A stretch of 64,000 bases of DNA from Larix kaempferi. Its lineage: Eukaryota; Streptophyta; Pinopsida; Pinales; Pinaceae. The stretch is taken from assembly GCA_027924585.1 (NCBI GenBank), contig BSBM01000307.1, forward strand, positions 18,027,501 to 18,091,500, written 5' to 3'. Under the pieces are notes generated by a model. That model was not told the DNA's origin. It did no database searches and saw only the letters and a program-made list of their open reading frames with translations. The translations under genes were made by a program, and so were the position numbers. This document shows positions 54,601 through 64,000 of the stretch, one piece after another (position 1 is the stretch's first letter; each line of letters opens with the position of its first letter).

Positions 54601-55204
54601 TGTTGAGATATTGTAACTTCAAAGAATATTATAATTGTACTTTATTATTCCGGAGATGTTTCATTCCTCCGTAAAGATCTTATTGTATATCCGGAGATGT
54701 TTATTCCTCCGTCAGAATGTGGTAACTTGGGTTATTAGACTTCCCTAGTGGAGGTCGGCCCTTTATATGTTATGTGGGTCAAAGGGTTATTAGACCACCC
54801 TAGAGGGGTCGGCCCAGTCAGTTGTAGTGGGGTATTTAACCCATTGGTTAAATACGAGCCTACGTGTACCTGTGTAAAATACATGTCAGTGTAGTGTATA
54901 AATAGAGGAGGTGTGTTCCTCATTATACACACTCACTCACTTGAGAAAGGCGCATTTGTGGAGGAGAGGTCTGCTATGGAGGAGAAGGAGCTTATTCTCA
55001 GGTTTTGCATCTTTGTATATTGCTGGTCATCTATATTGAGGAAGCTTTGCTGGGTTTTCTACCCCATGAGGGTTTCCCAGGATAAATCTCTGTCTCTTGT
55101 GTTTATGCTATGCTTGTTGTTTCTTCAGTGATCCTGTATATGCTATTATTGTGAAATGGAATGTAATGCTGCTATTTTCTGTCTTATCATATTGAATTTT
55201 AACA
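54601..55204 (+). mobile_element. Element C 5' LTR
   Basis: It starts TGTTGAGATATTGTAACTTC and ends TTGAATTTTAACA. It includes two CGGAG/CTCCG inverted repeats at about 54652-54710 and a TATA box at 54897. Confidence 0.95.
54897..54904 (+). promoter_or_regulatory. TATA box in the element C 5' LTR
   Basis: TATAAATA follows a CCATTGGTTAAATA block with an inverted CCAAT box (54841-54854). Transcription would start about 30 bases downstream. Confidence 0.75.
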
Positions 55205-55216
55205 TGGTATTAGAGC
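55205..55216 (+). other. Primer-binding site of element C
   Basis: TGGTATTAGAGC abuts the LTR. It has one change from TGGTATCAGAGC. Confidence 0.9.
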
Positions 55217-55576
55217 TAACCTGAAGGAAGACAAGGTATGGCACTAAAGACACTTGCTTTACTTACGACAATTTGAAGGTTAGGGTCTTACATAGAAAAA
55301 ACCAGTCATCGTAGCACTTTCGCTATAAATCCGTTTTGGCGAAGTTTTCGGATCTTAAATTGTTACAGGACGAAGCTAAAATCTCCAGGTACCTTGTGTC
55401 CAAAGGACAACCTCTAATTCGTTGTACTTTGTGATTTATGATCTGTACAATATAGGGTTTCTGCCTCTTCCAGATCTGAGTCAAAATCAGGTGACCTTGG
55501 GAAAAAGGTCATATCTTGGGCTAGGAAGCTCCAAATGAAATTTTGTAAAAAGTGACAGGTAGTACACAGTCTGCAC

Positions 55577-55930
55577 TATCTCAGAAAACCTTTTTCAGAG
55601 GCCGAAGTTGAACCAGTGACACGTGGCACTCCGTACAAGTGCGCTCTCCTGTATTATCCCATAAACAGGTCACGTTACGACACTTGGAATAAATCTCTCT
55701 CATAAAATCCAATTGAGGTAAGTCCTGTCAGGATGGAAAGATAACAGGCCGAGCTATCTCAGAAAACTTTTTCAGAGGCCGAAGGTCAAACAGTGACACG
55801 TGGCACGCCGTACAAGTTCGCTCTCCTGTATTTTCCCAAAACAGGTCACGTTGCGACATTTGGCATAACTCTCTCTCAGAGAATCCAATTGATGTCAGAC
55901 CTATCAGGATGGAAAGATAACAGGTCAGGC
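55577..55930 (+). repeat. 177-bp direct duplication with G-boxes in element C leader
   Basis: Copies at 55577-55754 and 55755-55930 both start TATCTCAG and contain CACGTG (55620-55625 and 55797-55802) before CCGTACAAG. They correspond to the pairs in A and B. Confidence 0.88.
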
Positions 55931-56563
55931 TATCTCAGGAAATGTTTTCAGACCCTGTGGATCAAAATTTCAGAGTTACACCAGAAACAATCAGGTACAT
56001 ATTTCTGTCAAAACAGAATTATTTTTTGGTACCTTCATTCATGACTTCCGGAATTTAGGGCTTTGGAGAAAGTTGGAATTTTTGTAATCGGAGACCACGG
56101 CTGGATGCTACTCATCGAAATAGAAATTTAGATTCCAAGATCAGAATTTTTGGTTGGGCAGAAGGCCGGGCTTGATTAGACACTAGTTCGGGACTTTGAT
56201 CAGAAAAGCGGAAAATTAGGGCTTCTGTAAAAATGGGAATTTTTGAAATCTGTGAGCACGGCTGGAAGCTCCTCAGAAAAATAGAAGCTTAGAGCTTTGG
56301 ATCAAACTTTTTGATGGGGAAAAAGAGTGGGCTTCATCAAACCCCAGTTCAGGGTCACGTCTAGTGAATCCGAAAGTTTCAAAGGAAAAATCAAGGAGTA
56401 AAACTTTGCAGTTTTCAAATTCTGAATATATCAGTTTGATCAGCTCATCAAGGCGCATATCTCTATCCTTTCGGAAGTTTGAAATTCAAAGTTTGAATTT
56501 TTGGGGTTTCTCTGACAAACCCATATCCAGCTCCAGGTCCAGTTCTTGCAAATCAAGTGGATA

Positions 56564-56710
56564 GGGTTAATCCTAGAAGAAGATGGATTGGTCACCTACA
56601 TAAGTGAAGGAGTTCATGTTTCAGAGGGAGATGAGAAGATGGATTGGTCACCTACATAAGTGAAGGAGTTCATGTTTCAGAGGGAGATGAGGCTAAGGCT
56701 TTACATAAGG
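56564..56710 (+). pseudogene. Element C gag scrap with a 56-bp duplication
   Basis: The codons read GLILEEDGLVTYISEGVHVS and EGDEAKALHK, matching the end of the gag N-terminal block in element D (GLILEENELDTYISEEVPVP). A 56-bp unit (56581-56636 and 56637-56692) is duplicated in tandem. The unit is not a multiple of three, so the frame is broken. No more gag follows. Confidence 0.85.
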
Positions 56711-57549
56711 AGATTACAAGCGATCTCGACAGGTATGACTCATCGAGGTATGTTTTGAGATTTGTTCATGATTAAGTTTATGGTATGTTTGTCTTCATGT
56801 TATTACAGTTAGTACAATCTTGATTTTAGATTTGTTGTATCACCTTAACAAAATTATGAATGCATGATAGAAGATATTCATTGGTTAGGGTGTTGACACT
56901 TATGATTGTACTAATGCATTATGGTGTTGTGTGAGGTTGAGGTTGTCTGCTAACAAGATACAGGTACATCACAAAAGACAAATCAGGCTCCATGACCATG
57001 AAAACATGAAGACAAAGAATCATCCATAATCTTTGTTCTACTTACGAGGTATGTATGACTTTGTTATATTATGCTTAACCTATGAGACATGCAGGTTCTA
57101 GCTCAGGATCTCTAAATCATTGAAGAGGTTGTTTAGGTATGTTGTACATAACCAAGTAGGTATACTAATCCAGGTATGTTTCCCATGAATCTTACCTTGT
57201 GTTAGGATCCCTTATATAAGTATACTTGGAATGATTGGTTATGCTTATTCATAAAGTTAGTAATCAAGGGATTATGCATATTATATCTTTTATCAATGAT
57301 ATGCATGAGTAAAAGAAGACTTCCCTGAAATCTTGGATACTAATGTTTATTAACTAAAACCATGACTATACGTTTTCAAGATTATTTAGTACTATAATGT
57401 TTTGATAGCATTTAGAATATACTAATGAGTGTATGTTTGTGTATGAGATCATGAGGATGACTCTTGAGCATGCACAGTGGTACAGAATGAATAGAAGTTC
57501 AAAAGACATACAGAAGATCAAGCGGGAGGCAGCCACACAAACATAAAAG
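56711..57549 (+). other. Element C non-coding middle with splice-like junctions
   Basis: Junctions in GT...AG style follow the gag scrap: CGACAG|GTATGAC, CATCGAG|GTATGTT, ATACAG|GTACATC, TTACGAG|GTATGTATG, a branch-like GCTTAACC with acceptor ACATGCAG|GTTC, and TCCAG|GTATGTTTCC. None encloses an open frame of note. The segment is shared in part by A and B. Confidence 0.5.
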
Positions 57550-57963
57550 ATAAGTATTTGAGTTGCTATTTGAAATAGTAATGATATTGCCTGTAATAGG
57601 TTGTATGCATATTTGTATTCCTAGAATATATAATGCTGAGTGTAAACATTCATAGAGCATTGAACAGTATACAACTAATGTGCATATGTTTGGTAAGTTG
57701 GACAAACATTCCATTGTTGCTTGTCTAGAATGAAACCTCTTTGCTGACATGCTGAGAGTTGTGCACACTCTCGATAGTATGTTCTGGTAGAGATGGAAGG
57801 CATCTAGATAGCCACTGTATGCATACAGGATATGGGAAAATGTTGTGCCAAAGTATTGGTCAAAATAGTTGCATCACTATGTAAATGATATCTGTATGCA
57901 TAACAGGTTATCTTTTGATGATTATGAAGTATTACTAATCATGTACTTAATTTTGATTTGTAG
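57550..57963 (+). other. 414-nt segment with splice-like edges (element C)
   Basis: It starts AAAAG|ATAAGTATTTG and ends ATTTTGATTTGTAG|GAAAG, with TACTAAT 25-30 bases before the end. It corresponds to segments of 416 nt in A and 417 nt in D. Confidence 0.55.
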
Positions 57964-58370
57964 GAAAGGTCATGAAGAATGATGGACACCGTACAAGTGG
58001 TGGATGTTCAAACAAGAAGATTTACAAATCAAAAAAAAATATAGAAGGCTCATGGCTAGAAGATTCTCTTAGAAAGGGGAAGAGAATCACAACAAGATGT
58101 TTGCTCCAAGTATGGTGTAATTAAAGAAGAAGTGTGAATCAGGTTCTGTATAGGTAATTAGGATCGATAATAAATTGATAAGCTTAATGATCACCATGGG
58201 TGATGTGGATCTCAACCTTTGCTACAAGGTTGAATATGATACACATATGACATGGATGCAAGAAGGAACTCACCACAGAGTTCGAATAATATTGAGGCTC
58301 ATATCAGTAGACCCATCTAACGAGAGATGGCACAGATAGATATGCAGAAGATCTTCAATGCAGAAATGAA

Positions 58371-59193
58371 AATGAAAGATCTCAAATTGATGCTTTACTT
58401 CCTAGGTCTGGAAGTATGGTAAGGCTCAGAAGGAATATTTCTCAACCAGGGAAAGTATGATGAGAAATATGACTTGAGGTGTTGGAATGGCCACTCTTAT
58501 GGATTCCAACTTGAAGCTGTTAGGGGATAACTCATCAGAGTTAGTGGATATAGCTCTGTACAGTCAATTTATTGGGTCTTTGATATATCTAACATATACT
58601 AGGTTAGATATATGCTTTGTTATGAACACCTTGAGTTAGTATCTAGTGGAAACTAGATGTGTTTACCTGATAGTTGCAAAGCATGTGATGAGGCACATAA
58701 AGGACATGATAGAATTTGATCTATGTTATCTTGAAGATCATGACTTCAGATGGCTATTCAGATTCTGTTTGGGTAGGAAGTGTATCAGACAAGAAGAACA
58801 CATCGAGAGGATGTTATTGTCTGGGATTAGCCATGATCTCGTGGTTTAGCTGGAAGCAGTCTAGTGTGGCTCTCAGCACAAGCGGAATATATGGCTGCTT
58901 GCTCTGCTAGTTGTGAAGAAGTTTGGCTTTAGGATTGTTTGACTTAGAGATAGAACCAACTGAGATCCTATGTGATAATTAGAGTTGTATCAAGATGACA
59001 TAGAATCTAGTGTTCCATGATAAGTCAAAGAACATAGGGAACCAACAAGATATGACGCAGAAAGGAACTCTAAAGTTTGAATTTGTAACAGGTTACCGTT
59101 GTACTAACCAAACCTCTGTCTCGAGTGAAGTTTGAATACTTCCGAGACAAGCTTGGTGTAGTTCAAAAGGACCCTCCTCGAAAGGGGGAGTAG
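58371..59193 (+). pseudogene. Element C RT C-terminus and RNase H remnant
   Basis: Codons in several frames read MKDLKLMLYFLGLEVW, then MDSNLKLLGDNSSELVD and FIGSLIYLTYTRLDICFVMN (RT thumb). RNase H follows, with SDSVWVGSVSDKKNTSRG in frame 58716-58910 and WFSWKQSSVALST, then SRVKFEYFRDKLGVVQ at the end. It stops at a TAG at 59190. The upstream palm with the YxDD box is missing, and many shifts and stops are present. It matches B (17325-18152) and the intact-looking end of D. Confidence 0.87.
59179..59190 (+). other. Second polypurine-tract-like run at the pol end of element C
   Basis: CGAAAGGGGGAG, almost the sequence of the true PPT, overlaps the pol stop codon, 2.4 kb before the 3' LTR. 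Confidence 0.45.
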
Positions 59194-59324
59194 TATAGTC
59201 ACTGCTGATGAGATTGTCTCATCGAACAACAAGGTCGATGATGAGGTAACCTGTTCTCTACACCCAGTTACTTAGAAATATTTAGATTTAGGACTCTCTT
59301 ACTTAGAATGCTTAGTTTTACTTA

Positions 59325-59790
59325 TACATGCTTTTGATGATAGATGTATTGCTGAGAATACATGCTAGATGTATACATGTTTTGATATTAGATGTATTAG
59401 TAAGAATACATGCTAGATGTGATGTATACATGTTTTAATGTATTAGTAAGAATACATGCTAGTTGTGATGTATACATGTTTTGATGTTAGATGTATTAGT
59501 AAGAATACATGCTAGATGTGATGTATACATGTTTTGATGTATTAGTAAGAATACATGCTAGTTGTGATGTATACATGTTTTGATGTTAGATGTATTAGTA
59601 AGAATACATGCTAAATGTGATGTATACATGTTTTGATGTTAGATGTATTAGTAAGAATACATGCTAGATGTGATGTATACATGTTTTGATGTATTAGTAA
59701 GAATACATGCTAGTTGTGATGTATACATGTTTTGGTGTGATGTATACATGTTTTGATGTATTGGTGAGAATACATGCTAATGTGATAACT
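59325..59790 (+). repeat. About 53-bp (and 98-bp double) tandem array in element C
   Basis: Units of GATGTATTAGTAAGAATACA, TGCTAGATGTGATG and TATACATGTTTT repeat about nine times. They contain ATACAT/ATGTAT pairs like the 33-bp array of B. Confidence 0.85.
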
Positions 59791-59799
59791 GCTCTTGTA

Positions 59800-60360
59800 T
59801 AGATGAGAATACAGAAGGGGATTGGATCATCCCTGGACTTTCAGTCCTAAAGAGAACCGTAGACGTAAGGTCTCCGAGAATGAAGTCCTTAGTGGACAGT
59901 TGAGGGGATTGGATCATCCCTGGACTTTCAGTCCTAAAGAGAACCGTAGACGTAAGGTCTCCGAGAATGAAGTCCTTAGTGGACAGTTGAGGGGATTGGA
60001 TCATCCCTGGACTTTTAGTTCTAAAGAGAACCGTAGACGTAAGGTCTCCGAGAATGAAGTCCTTAGTGGACAGTTGAGGGGATTGGATCATCCCTGGACT
60101 TTCAGTCCTAAAAGAGAGCCGTAGACGTGAGGTCTCCGAGAATGAAGTCCTTAGTGGACAGTTGAGGGGATTGGATCATCCCTGGACTTTCAGTCCTAAA
60201 GAGAGCCGTAGACGTGAGGTCTCCGAGAATGAAGTCCTTGGTGGACAGTTGAGGGGATTGGATCATCCCTAGACTTTCAGTCCTAAAGAGAGCCGTAGAC
60301 GTGAGGTCTCCGAGAATAGAGGATAGGACTGCATCGTCCCTGGACCTTGGTTCAAAATGC
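59800..60360 (+). repeat. About 87-bp tandem array of four-hairpin units in element C
   Basis: Six units, each with GGGAT/ATCCC (first at 59818-59833), GGACT/AGTCC (59835-59847), AGAC/GTCT and GTCC/GGAC. They correspond to the 86-bp units of A and B, in which the last pair can be GTTC/GAAC. Confidence 0.9.
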
Positions 60361-60990
60361 ACGTGGTTGGATTAATCATCCTTAGACAGTAAATCCAGGA
60401 AGGATAGTCTTAAATGCGATTATGGTTGGATTAATCATCCTTAGACAGTAAATCCAAGAAGGATAGTCCTAAATGTGATTGTGGTTGGATTAATCATCCT
60501 TAGACAGTAAATCCAGGAAGGATAGTCTTAAATACGATTGTGATTGGATTAATCATCCTTAGACAGTAAATCCAGGAAGGATAGTCTTAAATGAGATTGT
60601 GATTGGACTAATCATCCTTAGACAGCAAATCCAGGAGGGATAGTCTTAAATATGATTGTAGTTGGACTAATCATCCTTAGACAGTAAATCCAGGAAGGAT
60701 AGTCTTAAATACAATTGTGATTGGATTAATCATCCTTAGACAGTAAATCCAGGAAGGATAGTCTTAAATGAGATTGTGATTGGACTAATCATCCTTAGAC
60801 AGCAAATCCAGGAGGGATAGTCTTAAATATGATTGTAGTTGGACTAATCATCCTTAGACAGCAAATCCAGGAGGGATAGTCTTAAATATGATTGTAGTTG
60901 GACTAATCATCCTTAGACAGTAAATCCAGTAATTCCGAAAGGAAGGATAGTCTTAAATATGATTATGATGAGATTGATCCAGTAATTCCG
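60361..60990 (+). repeat. About 60-bp tandem array of tiered hairpins in element C
   Basis: About nine units with GGAT/ATCC, then an outer AGAC/GTCT pair around an inner ATCC/GGAT pair (60384-60410). The last unit (60915-60953) also keeps the TTCC-GAAA-GGAA tip. In A the outer pair is GGAC/GTCC. Confidence 0.9.
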
Positions 60991-60999
60991 AAAGGAAGG

Positions 61000-61400
61000 A
61001 TCATGTACGCTGCTGATCGTGTGATGACGATGTTGATCGTGCGATGACGATGCTGCTGATCATGTGATGACGATACTGCTGATCGTGTGATGACGATGTT
61101 GATCGTGCGATGACGATGCTGCTGATCATGTGATGACGATGATGCTGATCGTGTGATGACGATGTTGATGATCGTGCGATGACGATGTTGATGATCGTGT
61201 GATGATGATCATGAGATGACGATGCTGATGATCGTGTGATGACGATGCTGATGATCGTGTGATGACGATGCTGATGATCGTGAGATGACGATGCTGATGA
61301 TCATGTGATGACGATGTTGATGATCGTGTGATGACAATGCAAATGATCGTGAGATGACGATACTGATGATCGTGAGGATCCAGATGTTGATGTTGTTGTA
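61000..61400 (+). repeat. 23-bp array in element C
   Basis: Units of GATGACGATGCTGATGATCG with a GTGT or GTGA link repeat about fifteen times. This is the sense form of the 7200-7385 array of A. Confidence 0.87.
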
Positions 61401-61570
61401 GCTGTTCGAGTGCTGCAGAAGATAAAGACTCAGTACTGAAGATGTTGATGTTCCAGTAACTGCTTGAGTTACTGATGATGTTGAGAAAGCTTCCAATGAT
61501 TTATAGATGTATCATGTATGATGTTGATGACTCCTTGCTCGTGCAGATGGTGTTATAATATCCTTCTCGT

Positions 61571-61580
61571 TAAGGGGGAG
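61571..61580 (+). other. Polypurine tract of element C
   Basis: TAAGGGGGAG directly precedes the 3' LTR. Confidence 0.9.
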
Positions 61581-62184
61581 TGTTGAGATATTGTAACTTC
61601 AAAGAATATTATAATTGTACTTTATTATTCCGGAGATGTTTCATTCCTCCGTAAAGATCTTATTGTATATCCGGAGATGTTTATTCCTCCGTCAGAATGT
61701 GGTAACTTGGGTTATTAGACTTCCCTAGTGGAGGTCGGCCCTTTATATGTTATGTGGGTCAAAGGGTTATTAGACCACCCTAGAGGGGCCGGCCCAGTCA
61801 GTTGTAGTGGGGTATTTAACCCATTGGTTAAATACGAGCCTACGTGTACCTGTGTAAAATACATGTCAGTGTAGTGTATAAATAGAGGAGGTGTGTTCCT
61901 CATTATACACACTCACTCACTTGAGAAAGGCGCATTTGTGGAGGAGAGGTCTGCTATGGAGGAGAAGGAGCTTATGCTCAGGGTTTGCATCTTTGTATAT
62001 TGCTGGTCATCTATATTGAGGAAGCTTTGCTGGGTTTTCTACCCCATGAGGGTTTCCCAGGATAAATCTCTGTCTCTTGTGTTTATGCTATGCTTGTTGT
62101 TTCTTCAGTGATCCTGTATATGCTATTATTGTGAAATGGAATGTAATGCTGCTATTTTCTGTCTTAGCATATTGAATTTTAACA
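61581..62184 (+). mobile_element. Element C 3' LTR
   Basis: It is 604 bp and nearly identical to the 5' LTR. The TSD GACTT (62185-62189) follows. Confidence 0.95.
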
Positions 62185-63150
62185 GACTTTGGTTGACAAT
62201 GATTCACCATAGTTAAATTAACTATGGCTGACTTTAGACAACCATCGTTGAATATGATTGACCATGGATGACTTTGGCCCACCATGGTTAACTTTGGTTG
62301 ATCATGGTTGAGTTTGTTTAACTTCAGTTGTCCATAGTTGAATTCAGTTGACTTTTGGTTGATCATGGTTGACTTTGGTTGACTTTTGGTTGAACATGGC
62401 AGACTCTAGTTGACTATGGTTGATTATGGTTGATCATGGTCAATTATGATTGACTTTGGTTGACCATGGTCGATTATGATTGACTTTGGTTTACCATGGC
62501 TGACTTTGTTTAACCATGGTTTAATTTTTGTTGAATTTGGTTGACCATGGTTAACTTTTGGTTGACTATGGTTGGCCATGGTTGACTTTAGTTGACCATG
62601 TATGACTTTGGTTGCATTTTGGTTGACCATGGTTAACTTTAGTTGACTATCGTTGACCATGGTTGACTTTTGGTTGATCATGGTTGAATTTGGTTGTGGT
62701 AAACCATGAACAACCATGGTCAATCATAGTCAACCATGGTAAACCAAAATTAACCATGGTTAACCAAAGTCAATCGTAATCAACCATGGTCAACCGAAGT
62801 CAACCATAGTCAATTATGGTCAACCATGGTTAACTATAGTGAGCCAAATACAACCATAGTCAACCATGGTTAACCAAAGTCAACCATGGTCAACCATGGT
62901 TGACTTTGGTAGAATGGTTGAATTTAGTTGAATTTGTTAAAGATGGTTAACTATGGTTGACTTTGGTTGTCCATGGTTGATTTCCGTTGAATTTTGGTTG
63001 ACCATGGTTGAGTTTGGTTGGGTACGGTTGACCATGGTTGATCATATGTTTATATGGTTCACTTTGGATATAACTTATGTTGACCATGATTTACTATAGT
63101 TGACAATGTTTGAATAATATTGAATATGGTTGACCATGTTCGGATTAGGT
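62185..63150. repeat. Array of 10-bp TTGAC units, right part
   Basis: It is the same array as 52190-54595, split by element C. The orientation changes at about 62700 (to GTCAA) and again near 62900 (to TTGAC). It fades into AT-rich DNA after 63130. Confidence 0.9.
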
Positions 63151-64000
63151 CAACAAATATGCATGTAATAATTATAATTGTTTTTCAATATCAACATGTA
63201 TGTAATGTAAGGTTAAAGATGGTTTAACATAGTTGACAATAATTAAGGTTGATTGACTATTAATTAATTAATTAATATTAATTAACGTTAACATTAATTA
63301 ATGAATTGAATAATTATTTAAATAATTTTATTGATGTTAATTGATTATAACATAAATACAAAAATAAATGAGTAAATTATTTAATTAACATCAATTAAAT
63401 AATTTACATATTTATTTAAAGTTAACTACCATATCAATAATTAGCAACAATAATAATACCTTTGTTTTATTGAAATTATTAATGATAATATTATCCTTAC
63501 TTAATTATTAAGGCCTATTATCTTTATATAATATTATCTTTACTTAATTATTACATGGTCTAATATTATCTTTAGATAATTACCTTTAATTATCTTTATT
63601 TACATGGTCAAATATTATCTTTACTTAATTATTAAGGCATACTTAACTATGGTCTAATTGATGTTAAGTAATTTGTTATTTATATTAATTAATTAATATT
63701 ATATTACTTAATTAATTATGGTATTTTATTAATACTATCAATGGTAAGTTTTATTTTCTATTTATTGTTAAATAATTGTAAATAATATATTTACATTTAC
63801 ATTATTAATAATATGATTTTATTGTATTATTAATTAATCAATTAATTATTATTAATTTAAATTAAATATATAATATTAATTAATTAATTTTTTTTTTAAT
63901 TATATGTATTTTTTTCAAATTTACATTAAATTTTTTAATCTTAAAACATATAATAAAGAATAAAGCTTTATATCTTTGAACATTTACACTAAAAATCTTT
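63151..64000. other. AT-rich DNA with TTAATTAA-type and TATCTTTACTTAATTATT repeats
   Basis: The phrase AATATTATCTTTACTTAATT with variants recurs four or five times at about 63485-63640. The rest is runs of ATTAATTA. No gene, RNA or domain is seen. Confidence 0.7.

Larger units (their letters stand above)
54601..62184 (+). mobile_element. Element C: youngest copy of the A/B/C non-autonomous family
   Basis: It is 7584 bp with 604-bp LTRs (54601-55204 and 61581-62184) that differ at only about four positions by eye, so it inserted recently. PBS, PPT and TSD are intact. It is in the opposite orientation to A and B. The internal order is leader with a 177-bp duplication, gag scrap, non-coding middle with many splice-like junctions, RT/RNase H tail and 2.1 kb of arrays. 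It has no functional enzyme gene and must have been moved in trans. Confidence 0.95.

Noticed and set aside
59777-60362. Frames with repeated DHPWTFSPKENRRRK or QLSTKDFILGDLTST
   Set aside because: They are read from the 87-bp array of element C on both strands. No independent evidence of coding.
54735-62111. 65- and 72-codon frames in both element C LTRs
   Set aside because: The same frame occurs in both LTRs only because the LTRs are identical. It spans the promoter and leader, with no domain.

Overview
The window looks like intergenic nuclear DNA from a seed plant with a large, repeat-rich genome. A gymnosperm is my best guess, but no host gene is present to confirm it. I found no rRNA, tRNA or intact host gene. 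Nearly everything identifiable is LTR retrotransposon, in nested insertions whose edges I could place to the base from TG...CA ends, target-site duplications (TSDs), primer-binding sites (PBS) and polypurine tracts (PPT).

Layout. Bases 1-3440 hold remnants of minus-strand elements. Bases 3463-31174 are an old, dead Ty3/gypsy chromovirus (element G, minus strand). It was cut in its RT region by element A (6387-13306, TSD TATTG) and between protease and RT by element D (14204-28342, TSD CCAAA). D was later cut inside its own LTR by element B (14231-21765, TSD CAATA). Bases 31175-37576 are degenerate, with an LTR-like block, a Gly/Pro/Asn-rich gag-like region and a stretch with promoter- and exon-like signals. 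Element E (37582-49521, plus strand) is an Athila/Tat-type Ty3/gypsy element with 1491-bp LTRs and extra ORFs after pol. Bases 49522-52190 are mostly featureless, apart from a long inverted repeat. From about 52190 to 63150 there is an array of a 10-bp TTGAC-containing unit, into which element C (54601-62184, plus strand, TSD GACTT) is inserted. The last 850 bp are AT-rich.

A, B and C are one family of non-autonomous Ty1/copia elements. They keep about 604-bp LTRs, an initiator-tRNA-Met type PBS, a scrap of gag and, in B and C, the last part of RT/RNase H. D is a related, larger but also defective copia with gag, protease, part of integrase, RT and RNase H. All four carry tandem-repeat arrays between the pol stop and the PPT.

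The most interesting signal is in those arrays. The units differ in length (23, 30, 36, 42, 69, 71, about 86 bp and others), yet they are built from short inverted repeats. The two arms often change together between units, between elements and between the two families, so pairing is kept. In one unit type the element-sense strand reads as a tiered hairpin with a GAAA tetraloop. Either RNA structure is being maintained in the 3' part of these transcripts, or a palindrome-copying mutational process is at work. A roughly 415-nt segment with splice-like edges between integrase/gag remnants and RT, shared by A, C and D, is a second unusual feature.
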